Shown here: piece after piece, positions 44,877-54,777 of the stretch | Numbering within the stretch: position 1 is the stretch's first letter | Layout: the number at the start of each line of letters is the position of its first letter | NCBI GenBank assembly: GCA_013823135.1 | Contig: PNLP01000044.1 | Location: forward strand, 1-64,000 | DNA length: 64,000 bases | DNA from: Planctomycetaceae bacterium | GTDB lineage: Bacteria; Planctomycetota; Planctomycetia; Gemmatales; Gemmataceae | Direction: 5' to 3' | Made by a program: the position numbers and the translations under genes | Notes under the pieces: generated by a model | What the model was told of the DNA's origin: nothing | What the model saw: only the letters and a program-made list of their open reading frames with translations | The model's database searches: none

Positions 44877-45216
44877 CAGCACCTGGCGTTGGGATGTGAA
44901 AGGCAATGAAGAACAGGTGAGCGGATCAAGAGGATCAAACGCGGATTCACCGCAGAGAACGCAGCGAACGCAGAGGGAAGACCAAAGGCAGCACTGCAAA
45001 ATAGATCTAACAGTGCGTGTTTGTCTTGTTTGTGTAGTGAGGCCGGTCTTCGTGGGGCTAACGTGAACCGGGGTCACAGACCCCGGCCACAATCGGAATT
45101 TCGCTTTGTCTACTCTCTGCGGTCACTGCGTTCTCTGCGGTGAATCCTCTTCCGCGAAGAAGTGGGCCAACACGGAATTCCGGGCGAGCCCACGGGTGCA
45201 ATGTCGGAAGAAGCCG
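44877..45216. other. Gene-free convergent gap
   Basis: 340 bases between the ends of the permease and tricorn genes. It holds the family E inverted repeat and the CCGGGGTC hairpin (45068-45086). I see no gene. Confidence 0.7.
44944..45146. repeat. Long inverted repeat, family E
   Basis: Arms of 32 bases at 44944-44975 and 45115-45146 (core CACCGCAGAGAACGCAG) with two mismatches, separated by 139 bases. Inside is a second hairpin, CCGGGGTCACAGACCCCGG (45068-45086). A short unit related to GAACGCAG is repeated within each arm. Confidence 0.88.
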
Positions 45217-48200
45217 TCAACGTTTCGGATACGGCGGTGTGGCCGGAACCTTCGGTGGGTTCTTCTTCAAGTCTGCGAGCAACACGTCGATTGCCTTGGT
45301 CAACTGCTGATCGTCGCCCGAGAACTCCTTCGCCGGGTCATTATCCACAACGATGTCCGGCGTCACGCCGACGTTCTCCATGATCCACTCCTTGCCGCCC
45401 AGATCGTACCGCGAGAACTCCGGCTTGCTCAGCGTTCCGCCGTCGAGTAATGGGAGCGAACCGCGAATTCCGACCACGCCGCCCCAGCTCCGCTTGCCGA
45501 TGAGTTGCCCCAGTTTGTGGTGCCGGAAGCGGTACGGGAAGATGTCGCCGTCCGACGCGGAGAACTCGTTCAGCAGGCACGCCATCGGCCCGACGAACGT
45601 GCCCGACGGGTCGATGGTCGGTTCGGCGTTGCGGGCGATGCCGACCATCGCGGCCTCGCGGCGCAGGCGTTCGATCAGCATGGGCGACACGTTGCCGCCG
45701 CCATTGCCTCGCACGTCGATGATGAGTGCCTGCTTCTTCAACTGCGGGTAGTAGTGCTTCGCGAACTCGTTCAACCCGGCTGCCTGCATGTCGGGAACGT
45801 GGAGGTAGCCAACCTTGCCGTCGGTGGCATCGGAAACCTTCTTGATGTTCCCTTGCACCCATGCGTAGTAGTACAGGCCCGATTCGTCGTCCGTCGGCGT
45901 GACCACAACCCGGCGCGCTCCTTCCGCCACGGGCTTCGCACTCACCGAGAGCACCACAGGTTTGCCGGCGGAGTTCCCGAGCAACTCGTTGATGTTCTTC
46001 ACTTCGCTCGTCGGCCGGCCGTTGACGGCCACGATCCAGTCATTCACGTTCACGCTCACGCCGACCTCGGTGAGCGGGGAGCGACGTTTCGCGTCCCAGT
46101 TCTCGCCGGGCAGGATGCGGGTGATCTGGAAGAAGCCGGTCTGGGCGTCGCGCCGGTACTCGGCACCCAGCAACCCCTGCTTCACCTTGCGAACCTCGGG
46201 CAACTCGCCGCCACCGATGTACGCGTGCCCGGCGTTCAACTCGGAGATCATCTCGCCGATGATGTACGTCAGGTCGGCACGGTGCGCGACGTGGTCCACG
46301 AGCGGCTCGTACTTCTTGCGAACGGCGACCCAGTCCACACCGTGCAGTGTGGGGTCGTAGAAGAAGTCGCGCATCTGCCGCCAGCACTCGTGATACATCT
46401 GCTTCCACTCAGCACGGCGGTCGAGTGTCACTTCCAACCCCGACAGATTGAGCGGTTCGGCAATCGCGATCGTGCCCGCCTTCGGCAAGTCGATGATGCC
46501 GTACTTGCCGTCCTTCGAGACGAGCATCTTCTTCCCGTCGGTGGAAATCTCGTACCCGCTCACCGTGCCGAGGTTCGCTTCTTTGCGGGTGCCGAAGTCG
46601 AACACGCAGAACTGCGGAGCCGTGTCGCGTGCGCCCTGGCGGAAGTAGTACAGCGCGTTGCCGACCGAGGTGAGGTTGCGGTATTCGGCTGCGGGGCCGG
46701 GCAGCGCGACGATACGACCCGCGAGGCCGTCGAGGTCGACCTTCACTTCCAGCGGTGTGTCCTTCTTCTCGTCCTTCTTGTCATCTTTTTTCTCCGCAGG
46801 TTCGTCGTCGAGCTTCGGTCGCAGCGGGTTGGGTGTGTCCTTCGCCAGCGTCACGAAGTAGATGCGTGACATGTCGCGGTAGGAGTGGTTCCACTCGGTC
46901 TGGCTGTAAGTCGGGTTGAAGTCGCGGGCCGAGACGAAGAACAAATACTTGCCGTCGGCGCTGAACGTGGGTGAGCCGGAGTTGAACCAACCGTCGGTCA
47001 CCTCGGTCGCCTTCCCCGAATCGAGCGAGTACAGGTGAACCTTTCGGAGCGTGTCCACTTCCTGCCGGCCGAACGCGATCCACTTCGAATCCGGCGACCA
47101 GACGTACTCGCGAATCTCCCACGCCTTCGCCTGATTCACCAGCGTGACCTTCTTCGTCTCGACGTCCACGAACTGCAACCGCAGCTTCTTGTCGGCCCAC
47201 AGGATTCTCTTGGAGTCCGGCGACCAGAGCGGTTCGTACTTGTAGGTGTCCGCGCCAGTCGTCACGGGCTTCGCGGGGGAACTTCCATCAACCGGCCCGA
47301 CGTGGATCTCGTCCTCACCGGTCGCGTCGGAGATGAACGCGACGCTCTTGCCATCGGGCGAGAACTTGGGGTTCCGTTCGTGGGCGCCCGGCGTGCGGGT
47401 CAGGTTCCGCGTGATGCCATCACTGGCGGGGACGGTGAAGACTTCACCACGGGCACCGAACATCGCACGCTTGCCGTCGGCCGAGATCTCCGAGGCCGTG
47501 ACGTGCTTGCTCACGTCGGTGAGTGCGCCACGTGCCCCGAGGCGGTCTTCGAGGATTCGCACCGGCACTTGTGCGGCCTTCCCGGTCTTCACGTCGAAGC
47601 GATAGATGAAGCCGCCGTTCTCGAACACGATTGCCGTGTCGCTCGCGGAAGGGAACTTGATGTCGAACTCCGTGAAGTCGGTGTGGCGTTCGACCTTCTT
47701 CGTTTTCGGATCGACCGAGTACAGGTTGAACCGCTGTTCCTTGCCGCGGTCCGAGATGAAGTAGACCTTGCTGCCCACGAACATCGGGATGATGTCCGAC
47801 GCAGGGTCGTCGGTGAGTTGCTCGGTCTTCTTCGTGGCGAAGTCGTACAGCCACACGTCGTCGGCCATGCCACCGCGATAACGTTTCCAGGTGCGGAACT
47901 CGCGGAACACGCGGTTGAAAGCCAGTTGCTTCCCGTCGGCGGAGTAGCTCGCAAAGCCGCCACGCGGCAACGGCAGTGGCTCTGCGAGACCGCCTTCCAC
48001 GGGCACGGTGAAGAGTTGCCCAATGAAGTCGTTGAACGACTGCATCCGCGAGCGGAACAGGACGTTCCTCCCGTTCGGAGTCCAGCCCATGACGATGTTG
48101 TTCGGCCCCATGCGGTCCGAGACTTCGTCGCGGCCGAGCGTGGCGGTGAAGGTGAGTCGCCGTGGTTCGCCGCCCTCGGCCGGCACCACGAACACTTCGG

Positions 48201-48465
48201 TGTTCCCGTCGTACTGGCCGGTGAACGCGACCTGCGTGCCGTCGGGCGAGAACCGGGGGAACATCTCGAACCCCGGGTGCGACGTCAGCCGCCGTGCCGT
48301 GCCACCGGTGGCCGAAGCGGTGTACAGATCTCCCGCGTAGGTGAAGACGATCTTGTCGCCGTGGATCGCGGGGAATCGCAGCAACCGGGCCTCGTCCGGC
48401 GCGGCGAAGAGCGAGCAAGTGAAGAGGCCTGACGTGATCAACGTCAGGAGAACAATTCGGAGCAT
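45217..48465 (-). CDS. Tricorn-type protease (PDZ and S41 domains)
   Basis: A 1082-residue exported protease with the complete tricorn plan. Signal peptide MLRIVLLTLITSGLFTCSLFA; a six-bladed propeller (~30-330, FPRFSPDGTQVAFTG); a seven-bladed propeller (~330-680); a Lys/Asp/Glu-rich linker (KKDDKKDEKKD); PDZ (~780-840, NVNDWIVAVNGRP); and the S41 C1/C2 core. The catalytic histidine is in LNAGHAYIGGGE (747) and the serine in NEFSASDGDIF (969 or 971). Tricorn digests peptides; the bacterial forms are often periplasmic, as the signal suggests. ATG 48465. Confidence 0.92.
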   Translation of the reverse strand: MLRIVLLTLITSGLFTCSLFAAPDEARLLRFPAIHGDKIVFTYAGDLYTASATGGTARRLTSHPGFEMFPRFSPDGTQVAFTGQYDGNTEVFVVPAEGGEPRRLTFTATLGRDEVSDRMGPNNIVMGWTPNGRNVLFRSRMQSFNDFIGQLFTVPVEGGLAEPLPLPRGGFASYSADGKQLAFNRVFREFRTWKRYRGGMADDVWLYDFATKKTEQLTDDPASDIIPMFVGSKVYFISDRGKEQRFNLYSVDPKTKKVERHTDFTEFDIKFPSASDTAIVFENGGFIYRFDVKTGKAAQVPVRILEDRLGARGALTDVSKHVTASEISADGKRAMFGARGEVFTVPASDGITRNLTRTPGAHERNPKFSPDGKSVAFISDATGEDEIHVGPVDGSSPAKPVTTGADTYKYEPLWSPDSKRILWADKKLRLQFVDVETKKVTLVNQAKAWEIREYVWSPDSKWIAFGRQEVDTLRKVHLYSLDSGKATEVTDGWFNSGSPTFSADGKYLFFVSARDFNPTYSQTEWNHSYRDMSRIYFVTLAKDTPNPLRPKLDDEPAEKKDDKKDEKKDTPLEVKVDLDGLAGRIVALPGPAAEYRNLTSVGNALYYFRQGARDTAPQFCVFDFGTRKEANLGTVSGYEISTDGKKMLVSKDGKYGIIDLPKAGTIAIAEPLNLSGLEVTLDRRAEWKQMYHECWRQMRDFFYDPTLHGVDWVAVRKKYEPLVDHVAHRADLTYIIGEMISELNAGHAYIGGGELPEVRKVKQGLLGAEYRRDAQTGFFQITRILPGENWDAKRRSPLTEVGVSVNVNDWIVAVNGRPTSEVKNINELLGNSAGKPVVLSVSAKPVAEGARRVVVTPTDDESGLYYYAWVQGNIKKVSDATDGKVGYLHVPDMQAAGLNEFAKHYYPQLKKQALIIDVRGNGGGNVSPMLIERLRREAAMVGIARNAEPTIDPSGTFVGPMACLLNEFSASDGDIFPYRFRHHKLGQLIGKRSWGGVVGIRGSLPLLDGGTLSKPEFSRYDLGGKEWIMENVGVTPDIVVDNDPAKEFSGDDQQLTKAIDVLLADLKKNPPKVPATPPYPKR

Positions 48466-48609
48466 GGCAGCCTCAAAAGGTGCGGAGGGGCGTCTGGGCG
48501 AATTGTCGGGCCGCTCGCCCGCGTGTCAACCCAGACGGCCGTTTGGTTGACGTGGTCGCCTGGGAAGTAGTACATTCCCAGTTACGACAGCGATCAAGAG
48601 GACGAGGAA

Positions 48610-49176
48610 GTGAACCGCCGCGAGTTCCTGAGATCAACCGCAACCATCGGCTTCGCCGCGACGGGTTGTTGGCGTCAACCATCCGCACAACCCACCACGC
48701 CGACCACGGCTGTGGCAGAACGACTCTTCGACCTGATGAGTCAACGCCTCGCAATCATGGTTGATGTGGCACGCACGAAGTGGAACTCGAAGGGTGCCAT
48801 CGAAGACCCGGCCCGCGAGCGAGCGCTCGTGGCGTCGATGGCCGATGCGGGTCGTGAGTTCAAGCTGGAGCCAGCCGAAACCACGGCGTTCTTCACAGCA
48901 CAGATCGAGGCATCGAAGATCATCCAGCGCGAGAAATTCCGCGAGTGGGAAGCCGAGGGTCGCGGCCCGTTCACGGATGCCCCTGACCTGGTTCGCGACC
49001 TTCGCCCCAAGATCGACGCCGTGGGTCGCGAACTGCTTGAGACGCTGGCCGCGTTCAAAGCCGGCGGGCAGATTCCGGCCGGCGAGTTGCGACGACTCGC
49101 GGCCACTCGCATCGTGGGGCCGGGCGTTACGGATGAAGTGAGGGCTGCCGCGGTACGGCCGCTCACCGACGGGTAA
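48610..49176 (+). CDS. Exported AroQ-gamma chorismate mutase
   Basis: A 188-residue all-helical chorismate mutase. NRREFLRSTATIGFAATGC is a twin-arginine-type signal (RREFLRS) ending in Cys, possibly lipidated. The mature protein shows RLFDLMSQRLAIMVDVARTKW, ASMADAGREFKLEP and FFTAQIEASKIIQREKFREW, the pattern of secreted *MtCM-type enzymes, which turn chorismate into prephenate. GTG 48610 follows AGGA. It is divergent from the tricorn gene. Confidence 0.85.
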   Translation: MNRREFLRSTATIGFAATGCWRQPSAQPTTPTTAVAERLFDLMSQRLAIMVDVARTKWNSKGAIEDPARERALVASMADAGREFKLEPAETTAFFTAQIEASKIIQREKFREWEAEGRGPFTDAPDLVRDLRPKIDAVGRELLETLAAFKAGGQIPAGELRRLAATRIVGPGVTDEVRAAAVRPLTDG

Positions 49177-49184
49177 CCCGAACC

Positions 49185-51467
49185 CTACCGCGGCTCGACG
49201 ACGCCACCGTCCCACTCGGTCCGGCATTGCGGCCGCGCCTTTGCGAACTCCGCGACCCCCGCTTTGGTGACCTTGGTCCCCTTCAGGAAGACATAACCGA
49301 GCTCGGCGCACCCCTTGAACTGAGCCAAGCCCGCATCCGTCGTATCCGTTCGTTCGAGCGACAGGATCGTCAGGTTTTTGCAGTCCTTGAAATGCGCCAG
49401 CCCGACCTGGGTCACCGCCGTCCGGCTCAGGTTGAGTTCCTTCATGTCAGCGCAATCCTTGAAAGACGCCAGTCCGGTATCTGTGACTTTCGTGGAACTC
49501 AGATCGAGGACAGTCAGGTATTTGATCCCTTTGAAGTGCTCGATGCCCGGGTCGGTCAATCGTGTGCAGGAGCCGAGGTGCAGAGCCTGGAGGTTGCTGC
49601 AGTTCTTGAAGTGAACCAACCCCGCCCCGGTGATCGTCGTCTGGCTGAGGGTGATCTGGGTGAGGCTTTTGAATTCCTGGAAACACGCCAATCCCGCATC
49701 GGTGACCTGCGTATTGGTGAGGTCGAGGTACGTGACGCTCTTGCACCCCTGGAAGTTGGCGAGCCCCGCATCGGAAATCGTCGTGTGGGGCAGATCGAGG
49801 TACGTGAGGCTCTTGCATCCTTTGAAGTTGGCCCAATCTGCCTCGCTGACTTTTTCACTCACGACGACCAGACCAGTCAACCGGAACGGTTCCTTCGGCA
49901 GATCGGCGAGGGCCTTGATTCTGATGTCGCCGTCGTTGATTCGCACGCCTCCACCCAAACGAATCGCTAGCTCGGCTAAAGCGCGATCACTCGCGGCCTT
50001 GGCGGGTTCTTGCTTCGGGTCAGGGTTTGTGGGCGGTTCCTTGCGGTTCTGAGCCACGGCCGGTGGCGTGCCTTCCGGGGCTTTGGCCTCCACCTTGGGA
50101 CCGGCGGCATTGCGGGTCTTCATCATGTTTGCGGCCAGCACCGCGAACCCCGCAATCGCCGCCAACGAACCCACCAGCAACCACGGGCTTCGCTTCCGCG
50201 GCGTAGGGTCGGTGGCCTTCGGATTCGTAACGGGGGGCGGGGCAGGTTCACTCCCGGCGGAGTTCATCCCGGATTCCACTGCCCGCAACGCCTGGACGAC
50301 CAACTCTGCACTCGCGGGCCGATCCGTGACGGCCTTCGCCAGAAGGCGCATCGTCAGGCCATCAAGGTCGGCCGGCACTGAAGGGTTTAACTCGGCCGGT
50401 CGCGGTGGAGTGTACGATGTCACTGCCGACAGAGTTGCGGGGACGTTCTTGCCGATGAACGGCTGCTGACCTGTGAGCATCTGGTACAGGACCACACCCA
50501 AACTGAACAGATCCGTGCGGGTATCGACCGGTTCGCCTGTCGCCTGCTCGGGACTCATGTAGGCGGGGGTGCCGATGATCGCTCCTTGTTGCGTGACGGC
50601 TTCGGCTCCGTCGCCCTCTGCTTCCGCTCGGGCGAGGCCGAAGTCGAGCACCTTGACTTGCCGTTCCCGGCCTTCCAGCCAAATGTTCGCGGGCTTGATG
50701 TCGCGGTGAACCAACCCGCTCCCGTGGGCGGCCGCAAGCCCTTCGGCAATCTCGCGAGCGATCCGCACTGCCTCGGCAACGGGGACAGCCGGGTTGGTTT
50801 TGAGAGAGTCCGCAAGCGACTCGCCCTTCAGCATGGGCATGGCGATGAAGGGAATGCCGCCTTCTTCGCCAACCTGATGGATCGCGATGATGTGGTTGTG
50901 TTCCACCGCCGCTTGAGAACGGGCTTCGCGGAGGAAGCGGGCCTTTGCGGTGGGGTGACTCGCGAATTGTGGCAACATCACCTTCAGCGCAATCTGCCGA
51001 CGCAAAGCAGGGTCTTCGGCGCGAAAGACCGCCCCCATCCCGCCCGTACCCAGCAAACCCAGCACACGGTACGGGCCGAGCCGACCGAGTTCATCGAGTT
51101 GTTGCGGCGGTGCGAGGAACGGGAACTCGCCAGAGCGCGGCGGCCCTGCTGGTGCTACGAGAGTTTCGCGGGTGGAAGCCGCGCCGCCAGAGCCCACGAA
51201 TGCCGAAACGGTATCCGGTGGCGTTGCTGACGGTGCCGCCGCGAGAGAATGATTGGAGCGTTCGGTTCCGCTGGAGGTGATCGAAAACCGCTCCCCGCAT
51301 TCCGGGCAATTCATTACAGTCGTGCCCGTGGGTGGAGTGGTGGCCAGCGTGGAACGGCAAGAAGGGCAAACAACAGCCTTGGCAAGCATTTCAAGCCCCG
51401 AATGAGGAGGTTGCCCAACGTGTTCATCTTGCACGCATTCGATCGACGCAGCAAGCAGATCCTTCAT
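49185..51467 (-). CDS. Serine/threonine kinase with zinc ribbon and LRR domain
   Basis: A 760-residue receptor kinase. After ~30 residues there is a zinc ribbon (CPSCRSTL, later CPECGERF). The kinase core (~135-390) has LGTGGMGAVFRAED, IALKVMLPQ, LVHRDIKPANIWL, VLDFGLARAEAEG and AYMSPEQATG. One membrane helix follows (LLVGSLAAIAGFAVLAANMM, ~430). The outer part has about eight 24-residue leucine-rich repeats (SLTYLDLPHTTISDAGLANF, and so on), close to the cysteine-rich/GALA type. ATG 51467 has GAGG; ATG 51389 (MLAKAVVCPSC) is an alternative start. Confidence 0.88.
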   Translation of the reverse strand: MKDLLAASIECVQDEHVGQPPHSGLEMLAKAVVCPSCRSTLATTPPTGTTVMNCPECGERFSITSSGTERSNHSLAAAPSATPPDTVSAFVGSGGAASTRETLVAPAGPPRSGEFPFLAPPQQLDELGRLGPYRVLGLLGTGGMGAVFRAEDPALRRQIALKVMLPQFASHPTAKARFLREARSQAAVEHNHIIAIHQVGEEGGIPFIAMPMLKGESLADSLKTNPAVPVAEAVRIAREIAEGLAAAHGSGLVHRDIKPANIWLEGRERQVKVLDFGLARAEAEGDGAEAVTQQGAIIGTPAYMSPEQATGEPVDTRTDLFSLGVVLYQMLTGQQPFIGKNVPATLSAVTSYTPPRPAELNPSVPADLDGLTMRLLAKAVTDRPASAELVVQALRAVESGMNSAGSEPAPPPVTNPKATDPTPRKRSPWLLVGSLAAIAGFAVLAANMMKTRNAAGPKVEAKAPEGTPPAVAQNRKEPPTNPDPKQEPAKAASDRALAELAIRLGGGVRINDGDIRIKALADLPKEPFRLTGLVVVSEKVSEADWANFKGCKSLTYLDLPHTTISDAGLANFQGCKSVTYLDLTNTQVTDAGLACFQEFKSLTQITLSQTTITGAGLVHFKNCSNLQALHLGSCTRLTDPGIEHFKGIKYLTVLDLSSTKVTDTGLASFKDCADMKELNLSRTAVTQVGLAHFKDCKNLTILSLERTDTTDAGLAQFKGCAELGYVFLKGTKVTKAGVAEFAKARPQCRTEWDGGVVEPR

Positions 51468-51561
51468 CTCCAAGATCCTCGGTGTGTCACTTGCTCGGCA
51501 ACCGGCGGCCGTTCGATAAGACGAAAGCATCCGACTTCTTCACTCTCCTGAGATCCACGCG

Positions 51562-52599
51562 ATGGCCGACAACTCCTCGATCGAAATCGAACACCTCTCC
51601 CACCCGGCCAACCCGAGCTTGCTCACCGTTCAACAGCACGTGATGCGGGAGCAACGCCGGTTCCCCAATGCGACCGGCGAATTCTCCTGGCTGTTCTCGG
51701 GGCTAACCCTGGCGACCAAGATGATTGCCGCACGGGTCCGCAGGGCCGGATTGTCCGACATCCTGGGATCGGCCGGGGCGACGAACGTGCAGGGCGAAGT
51801 TCAGCAGAAACTCGACGTGTTCGCCAACGAAACTCTGATCGAATCACTCAGTTGGAAGGAAACGATCGGGCTGATCGCGTCCGAGGAGAACGACCGCCTC
51901 ACCGCTGTCCACTACGGTAGCCCGGGGGCGAAGTACGCGGTCGTGTTCGATCCGCTCGACGGCTCATCGAACATCGACGTGAACGTGAGCGTCGGGACCA
52001 TCTTCTCGATCCTCCGATGCCCGGACGGCGGGATCAACGACCCGGCGAAGTGGGTGCTCCAGCCGGGCCGGAAACAGGTGGCGGCTGGTTACGTGCTCTA
52101 CGGATCGTCGACAATGCTGGTGTACACCACTGGGAACGGAGTCCACGGGTTCACCCTGGAACCGTCGATCGGGGCGTATCTGCTCAGTCACGAAAACATC
52201 AAGATGCCCGAGAAGGGGCCATACTACTCGGTGAACGAGGCCTATCGCGATTCATTCCCGGCCCCGTACCCCGAGTACCTCGACGCCCTGCGACGCGGCG
52301 GCCTCGGGAAGAAATACGCCCTGCGCTACATCGGCTCGCTGGTCGCCGACTTCCACCGGACATTGCTCAAGGGTGGGGTGTTCCTGTACCCACCAACGGC
52401 CGACGCACCGGGCGGGAAGTTGCGACTGATGTACGAAGCGAACCCGATTGCGTTCCTGGCCGAGCAGGCCGGCGGAATGGCAACCGACGGCCGACAACCC
52501 ATCCTCGACATCGTGCCAGACGGTGTTCACCAGCGTACCCCGTTTGTGGTCGGCAGCCGGGCCGAGTTGGAACTGTTCAACCGCATGGCTGCGAAGTGA
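51562..52599 (+). CDS. fbp: Class I fructose-1,6-bisphosphatase
   Basis: A 345-residue FBPase. VFDPLDGSSNIDVNVSVGT is the metal-binding signature (~134-150), with SEEND at ~111-115 and GGVFLYPPTADAPGGKLRL and EQAGGMATDG near the C-terminus. It hydrolyses fructose-1,6-bisphosphate to fructose-6-phosphate in gluconeogenesis. ATG 51562 starts a normal-length protein. It is divergent from the LRR kinase. Confidence 0.95.
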   Translation: MADNSSIEIEHLSHPANPSLLTVQQHVMREQRRFPNATGEFSWLFSGLTLATKMIAARVRRAGLSDILGSAGATNVQGEVQQKLDVFANETLIESLSWKETIGLIASEENDRLTAVHYGSPGAKYAVVFDPLDGSSNIDVNVSVGTIFSILRCPDGGINDPAKWVLQPGRKQVAAGYVLYGSSTMLVYTTGNGVHGFTLEPSIGAYLLSHENIKMPEKGPYYSVNEAYRDSFPAPYPEYLDALRRGGLGKKYALRYIGSLVADFHRTLLKGGVFLYPPTADAPGGKLRLMYEANPIAFLAEQAGGMATDGRQPILDIVPDGVHQRTPFVVGSRAELELFNRMAAK

Positions 52600-53096
52600 G
52601 GTGTAGGGGGTGGGGCCGACCGACCGCGAGGTCCTTGGCCCCAAGATTCACCGCGAACACATCCGAAATCGTGTGGAGCCGATTTCCACCACCTATTTCA
52701 GCCTTTTAAGCGGACAGACTTTCCGGAGGGGAGACAATGTGCCCTATAGGGAATGTTGTCCGCTCTCGTCTCGAAATTGGGTGGGGGAATTCGGGTGCTC
52801 TGGGGAGGCCACGTGTGCGGCAGGCTGCGGGCTGCGGAGAAACTCCAACCGACAACAACCGACGCCTCACATGAACTTCATTTCGCCCCACGCTTGACTC
52901 GGGTTGCCGCTGACCTTACTTCGCAGCATCGTGTCCCGGGGTTCGGCATTGTTGACCCAGCTCGCCACTTGCCGATTGATCCTCACGGTTCTGGCCTTGC
53001 TTGGCCAGTTGACCCCGGCTGTCGTTGCGCCTGCTTTCGCGGGTGTCCGCGTGAACAATCTGGGGCGCTCGCTTCTCCTCAACGAGGATGAAATCC
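52600..53096. other. Gene-free convergent gap
   Basis: 497 bases between the fbp and sulfatase ends. It has an 8-base inverted pair AGCGGACA (52709-52716) and TGTCCGCT (52757-52764) around a perfect CCCTATAGGG palindrome (52742-52751). Short frames are unconvincing and no RNA gene is recognisable. Confidence 0.6.
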
Positions 53097-54533
53097 TTAC
53101 TTCATCGGATAGTCTTCACCGTTGAGGCTCCGCGCGACGGATTCGAGCCACGCGGTCAACTCCTTTTTCATCATCTCAGTCCGTTTCGCTTCGGTGGCCA
53201 GCAGGTCACGCGACTCCTTCGGGTCTGCGGCGAGGTCGTACAACTCCCACTTCACGCCGTCGGACTTCGCGCTTTCGATGCGATGGAGTTTCCACGAACC
53301 GTCGAGCCAGGCTGCGTGCCCGGGAAACCGGTCGAGCGGATACTTCATCGTGATCTTGCCCGCATCGCTGAACAGCTTTTTCGGGTCGGTCGGTTCACGC
53401 CCGGCGGTCTGCTCGGCGAGCAATTCGTCCATCCACGCCTTCGCCGGCGTCCCCATTCCGGGGGTGGGGTGATCCCAGAACCCGATCGGCTTCGACCGCG
53501 TCATCGCTTTCCCGTCAAGAATCGGCAGGAGGTTGATACCGTCAAGCGGTGGCTGGCGGTCCGCTTTCGCCGCGGTCATTGCCAGCACCGTGGGGTAAAT
53601 GTCGGACGTGACGCACGGCACGTCGATCACCCGTGGTTTGGGATACTTGGCGGGCCACTCCAGAAGCGCGGGAACGAGCAATCCCCCTTCGTAGATCAAT
53701 CCCTTGTTGCCGCGTCGACCACCCGATGAACCGAGTTTGGGGAGCGCGCCGTTGTCGGAACAGTACCACAGCACGGTGTTATCTCTCAGCCCGAGTTCCT
53801 TGATCTCGGCTCGAACGCGACCGAAGGCCCGGTCCATCGCGGTGATCTCGCCCAGGAAGTTTTGCTCCGCTGCGGGCCGATCAGCGTACGGCTTTCGGTC
53901 ATCCGGCAATGCCCGGTGTGGATCGTGCGGCGAACCGAACCAGACAACCGCGAGGAACGGCTGCTTCTTTGCGGCGCAGTCTCGCATGAACTTGACCGCG
54001 AGATCGGCTGTCACGTCCGAACTGTCCCCCTTGAAGGCAACTGCCTTTCCCTTGTCGCTGAGCACAGGGTCGAGGTCGTAGAAGTTCGGGGCAGACACCC
54101 AGTCGTCGAACCCGCACTTCCCGGGGGTGGAAAGTCCGTCCTTCTGCACGGAGCCAATGTGCCATTTCCCGAAGTGACCGGTGCGATAGCCAGACCCCTT
54201 CAGCACCTGGGCGAGGGTGGTCTCTTGGGGGCGAATGGGATGGCCCCACTTGAATGTCGCCATCCGGTTCGGAGTACGCCCCGTGAGCACGCTGGCCCGC
54301 GTCGGAGAACAGACCGGTGCCGCAGCATGGAACAGGTCGAACCGGAGTGCTTCTTTCGCCATCGCGTCGAAGTGTGGGGTCTTCAGGTGTGGGTGGCCGT
54401 TGTAAGCCATGTCGCCCCAACCCTGGTCGTCGGCCATCACGAGGACGATGTTCGGCGTGTTTACGGGTTCCGCCGCGCTGCTGTGACGCACAACGGCAAT
54501 GAGGGCGATCAGCACATAGGTGGTTCGGCACAT
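53097..54533 (-). CDS. Secreted sulfatase
   Basis: A 478-residue type I sulfatase. A short signal (MCRTTYVLIALIAVVRHSSA) is followed by PNIVLVMADDQGWGDMAYNG (metal Asp pair). VCSPTRASVLTGR carries the formylglycine cysteine in C-x-P-x-R, and GYRTGHFGKWHIG is also typical. It cleaves sulfate esters, likely from polysaccharides, and needs FGly formation by a separate enzyme. ATG 54533. No neighbouring polysaccharide gene is seen. Confidence 0.93.
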   Translation of the reverse strand: MCRTTYVLIALIAVVRHSSAAEPVNTPNIVLVMADDQGWGDMAYNGHPHLKTPHFDAMAKEALRFDLFHAAAPVCSPTRASVLTGRTPNRMATFKWGHPIRPQETTLAQVLKGSGYRTGHFGKWHIGSVQKDGLSTPGKCGFDDWVSAPNFYDLDPVLSDKGKAVAFKGDSSDVTADLAVKFMRDCAAKKQPFLAVVWFGSPHDPHRALPDDRKPYADRPAAEQNFLGEITAMDRAFGRVRAEIKELGLRDNTVLWYCSDNGALPKLGSSGGRRGNKGLIYEGGLLVPALLEWPAKYPKPRVIDVPCVTSDIYPTVLAMTAAKADRQPPLDGINLLPILDGKAMTRSKPIGFWDHPTPGMGTPAKAWMDELLAEQTAGREPTDPKKLFSDAGKITMKYPLDRFPGHAAWLDGSWKLHRIESAKSDGVKWELYDLAADPKESRDLLATEAKRTEMMKKELTAWLESVARSLNGEDYPMK

Positions 54534-54679
54534 GGCAGTTTCTCATCTGTGGGGGAATAGTCTTCGAGTTACGCCCCGATCAACTTGACATCCTTTGCGA
54601 AGTGCTCAGTAAGCCAAAGAGAGCTTGATCTCCATCGCGAATGATACGAGCAGATTCAGGTTGCGTGTTGCGTGAATAC

Positions 54680-54737
54680 GGGAGGGCGAGGCTCCTGCCG
54701 AGCCACAACTTCGGCTCGGCAGGAGCCTCGCCCTCCC
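54680..54737. repeat. Palindromic element, family A, copy 2
   Basis: Perfect 25-base arms at 54680-54704 and 54713-54737, identical in sequence to copy 1, with an eight-base loop. It lies 41 bases past the catalase-peroxidase stop and probably forms its transcript end. Confidence 0.95.
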
Positions 54738-54777
54738 GAAATCTTACGCGACACACCACCTGAAAACGCTCGAGGAG

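Noticed and set aside
45505..46869. 454-residue + strand frame (and 47035-48432) opposite the tricorn gene
   Set aside because: Shadow of a protease whose domains are all recognised on the - strand.
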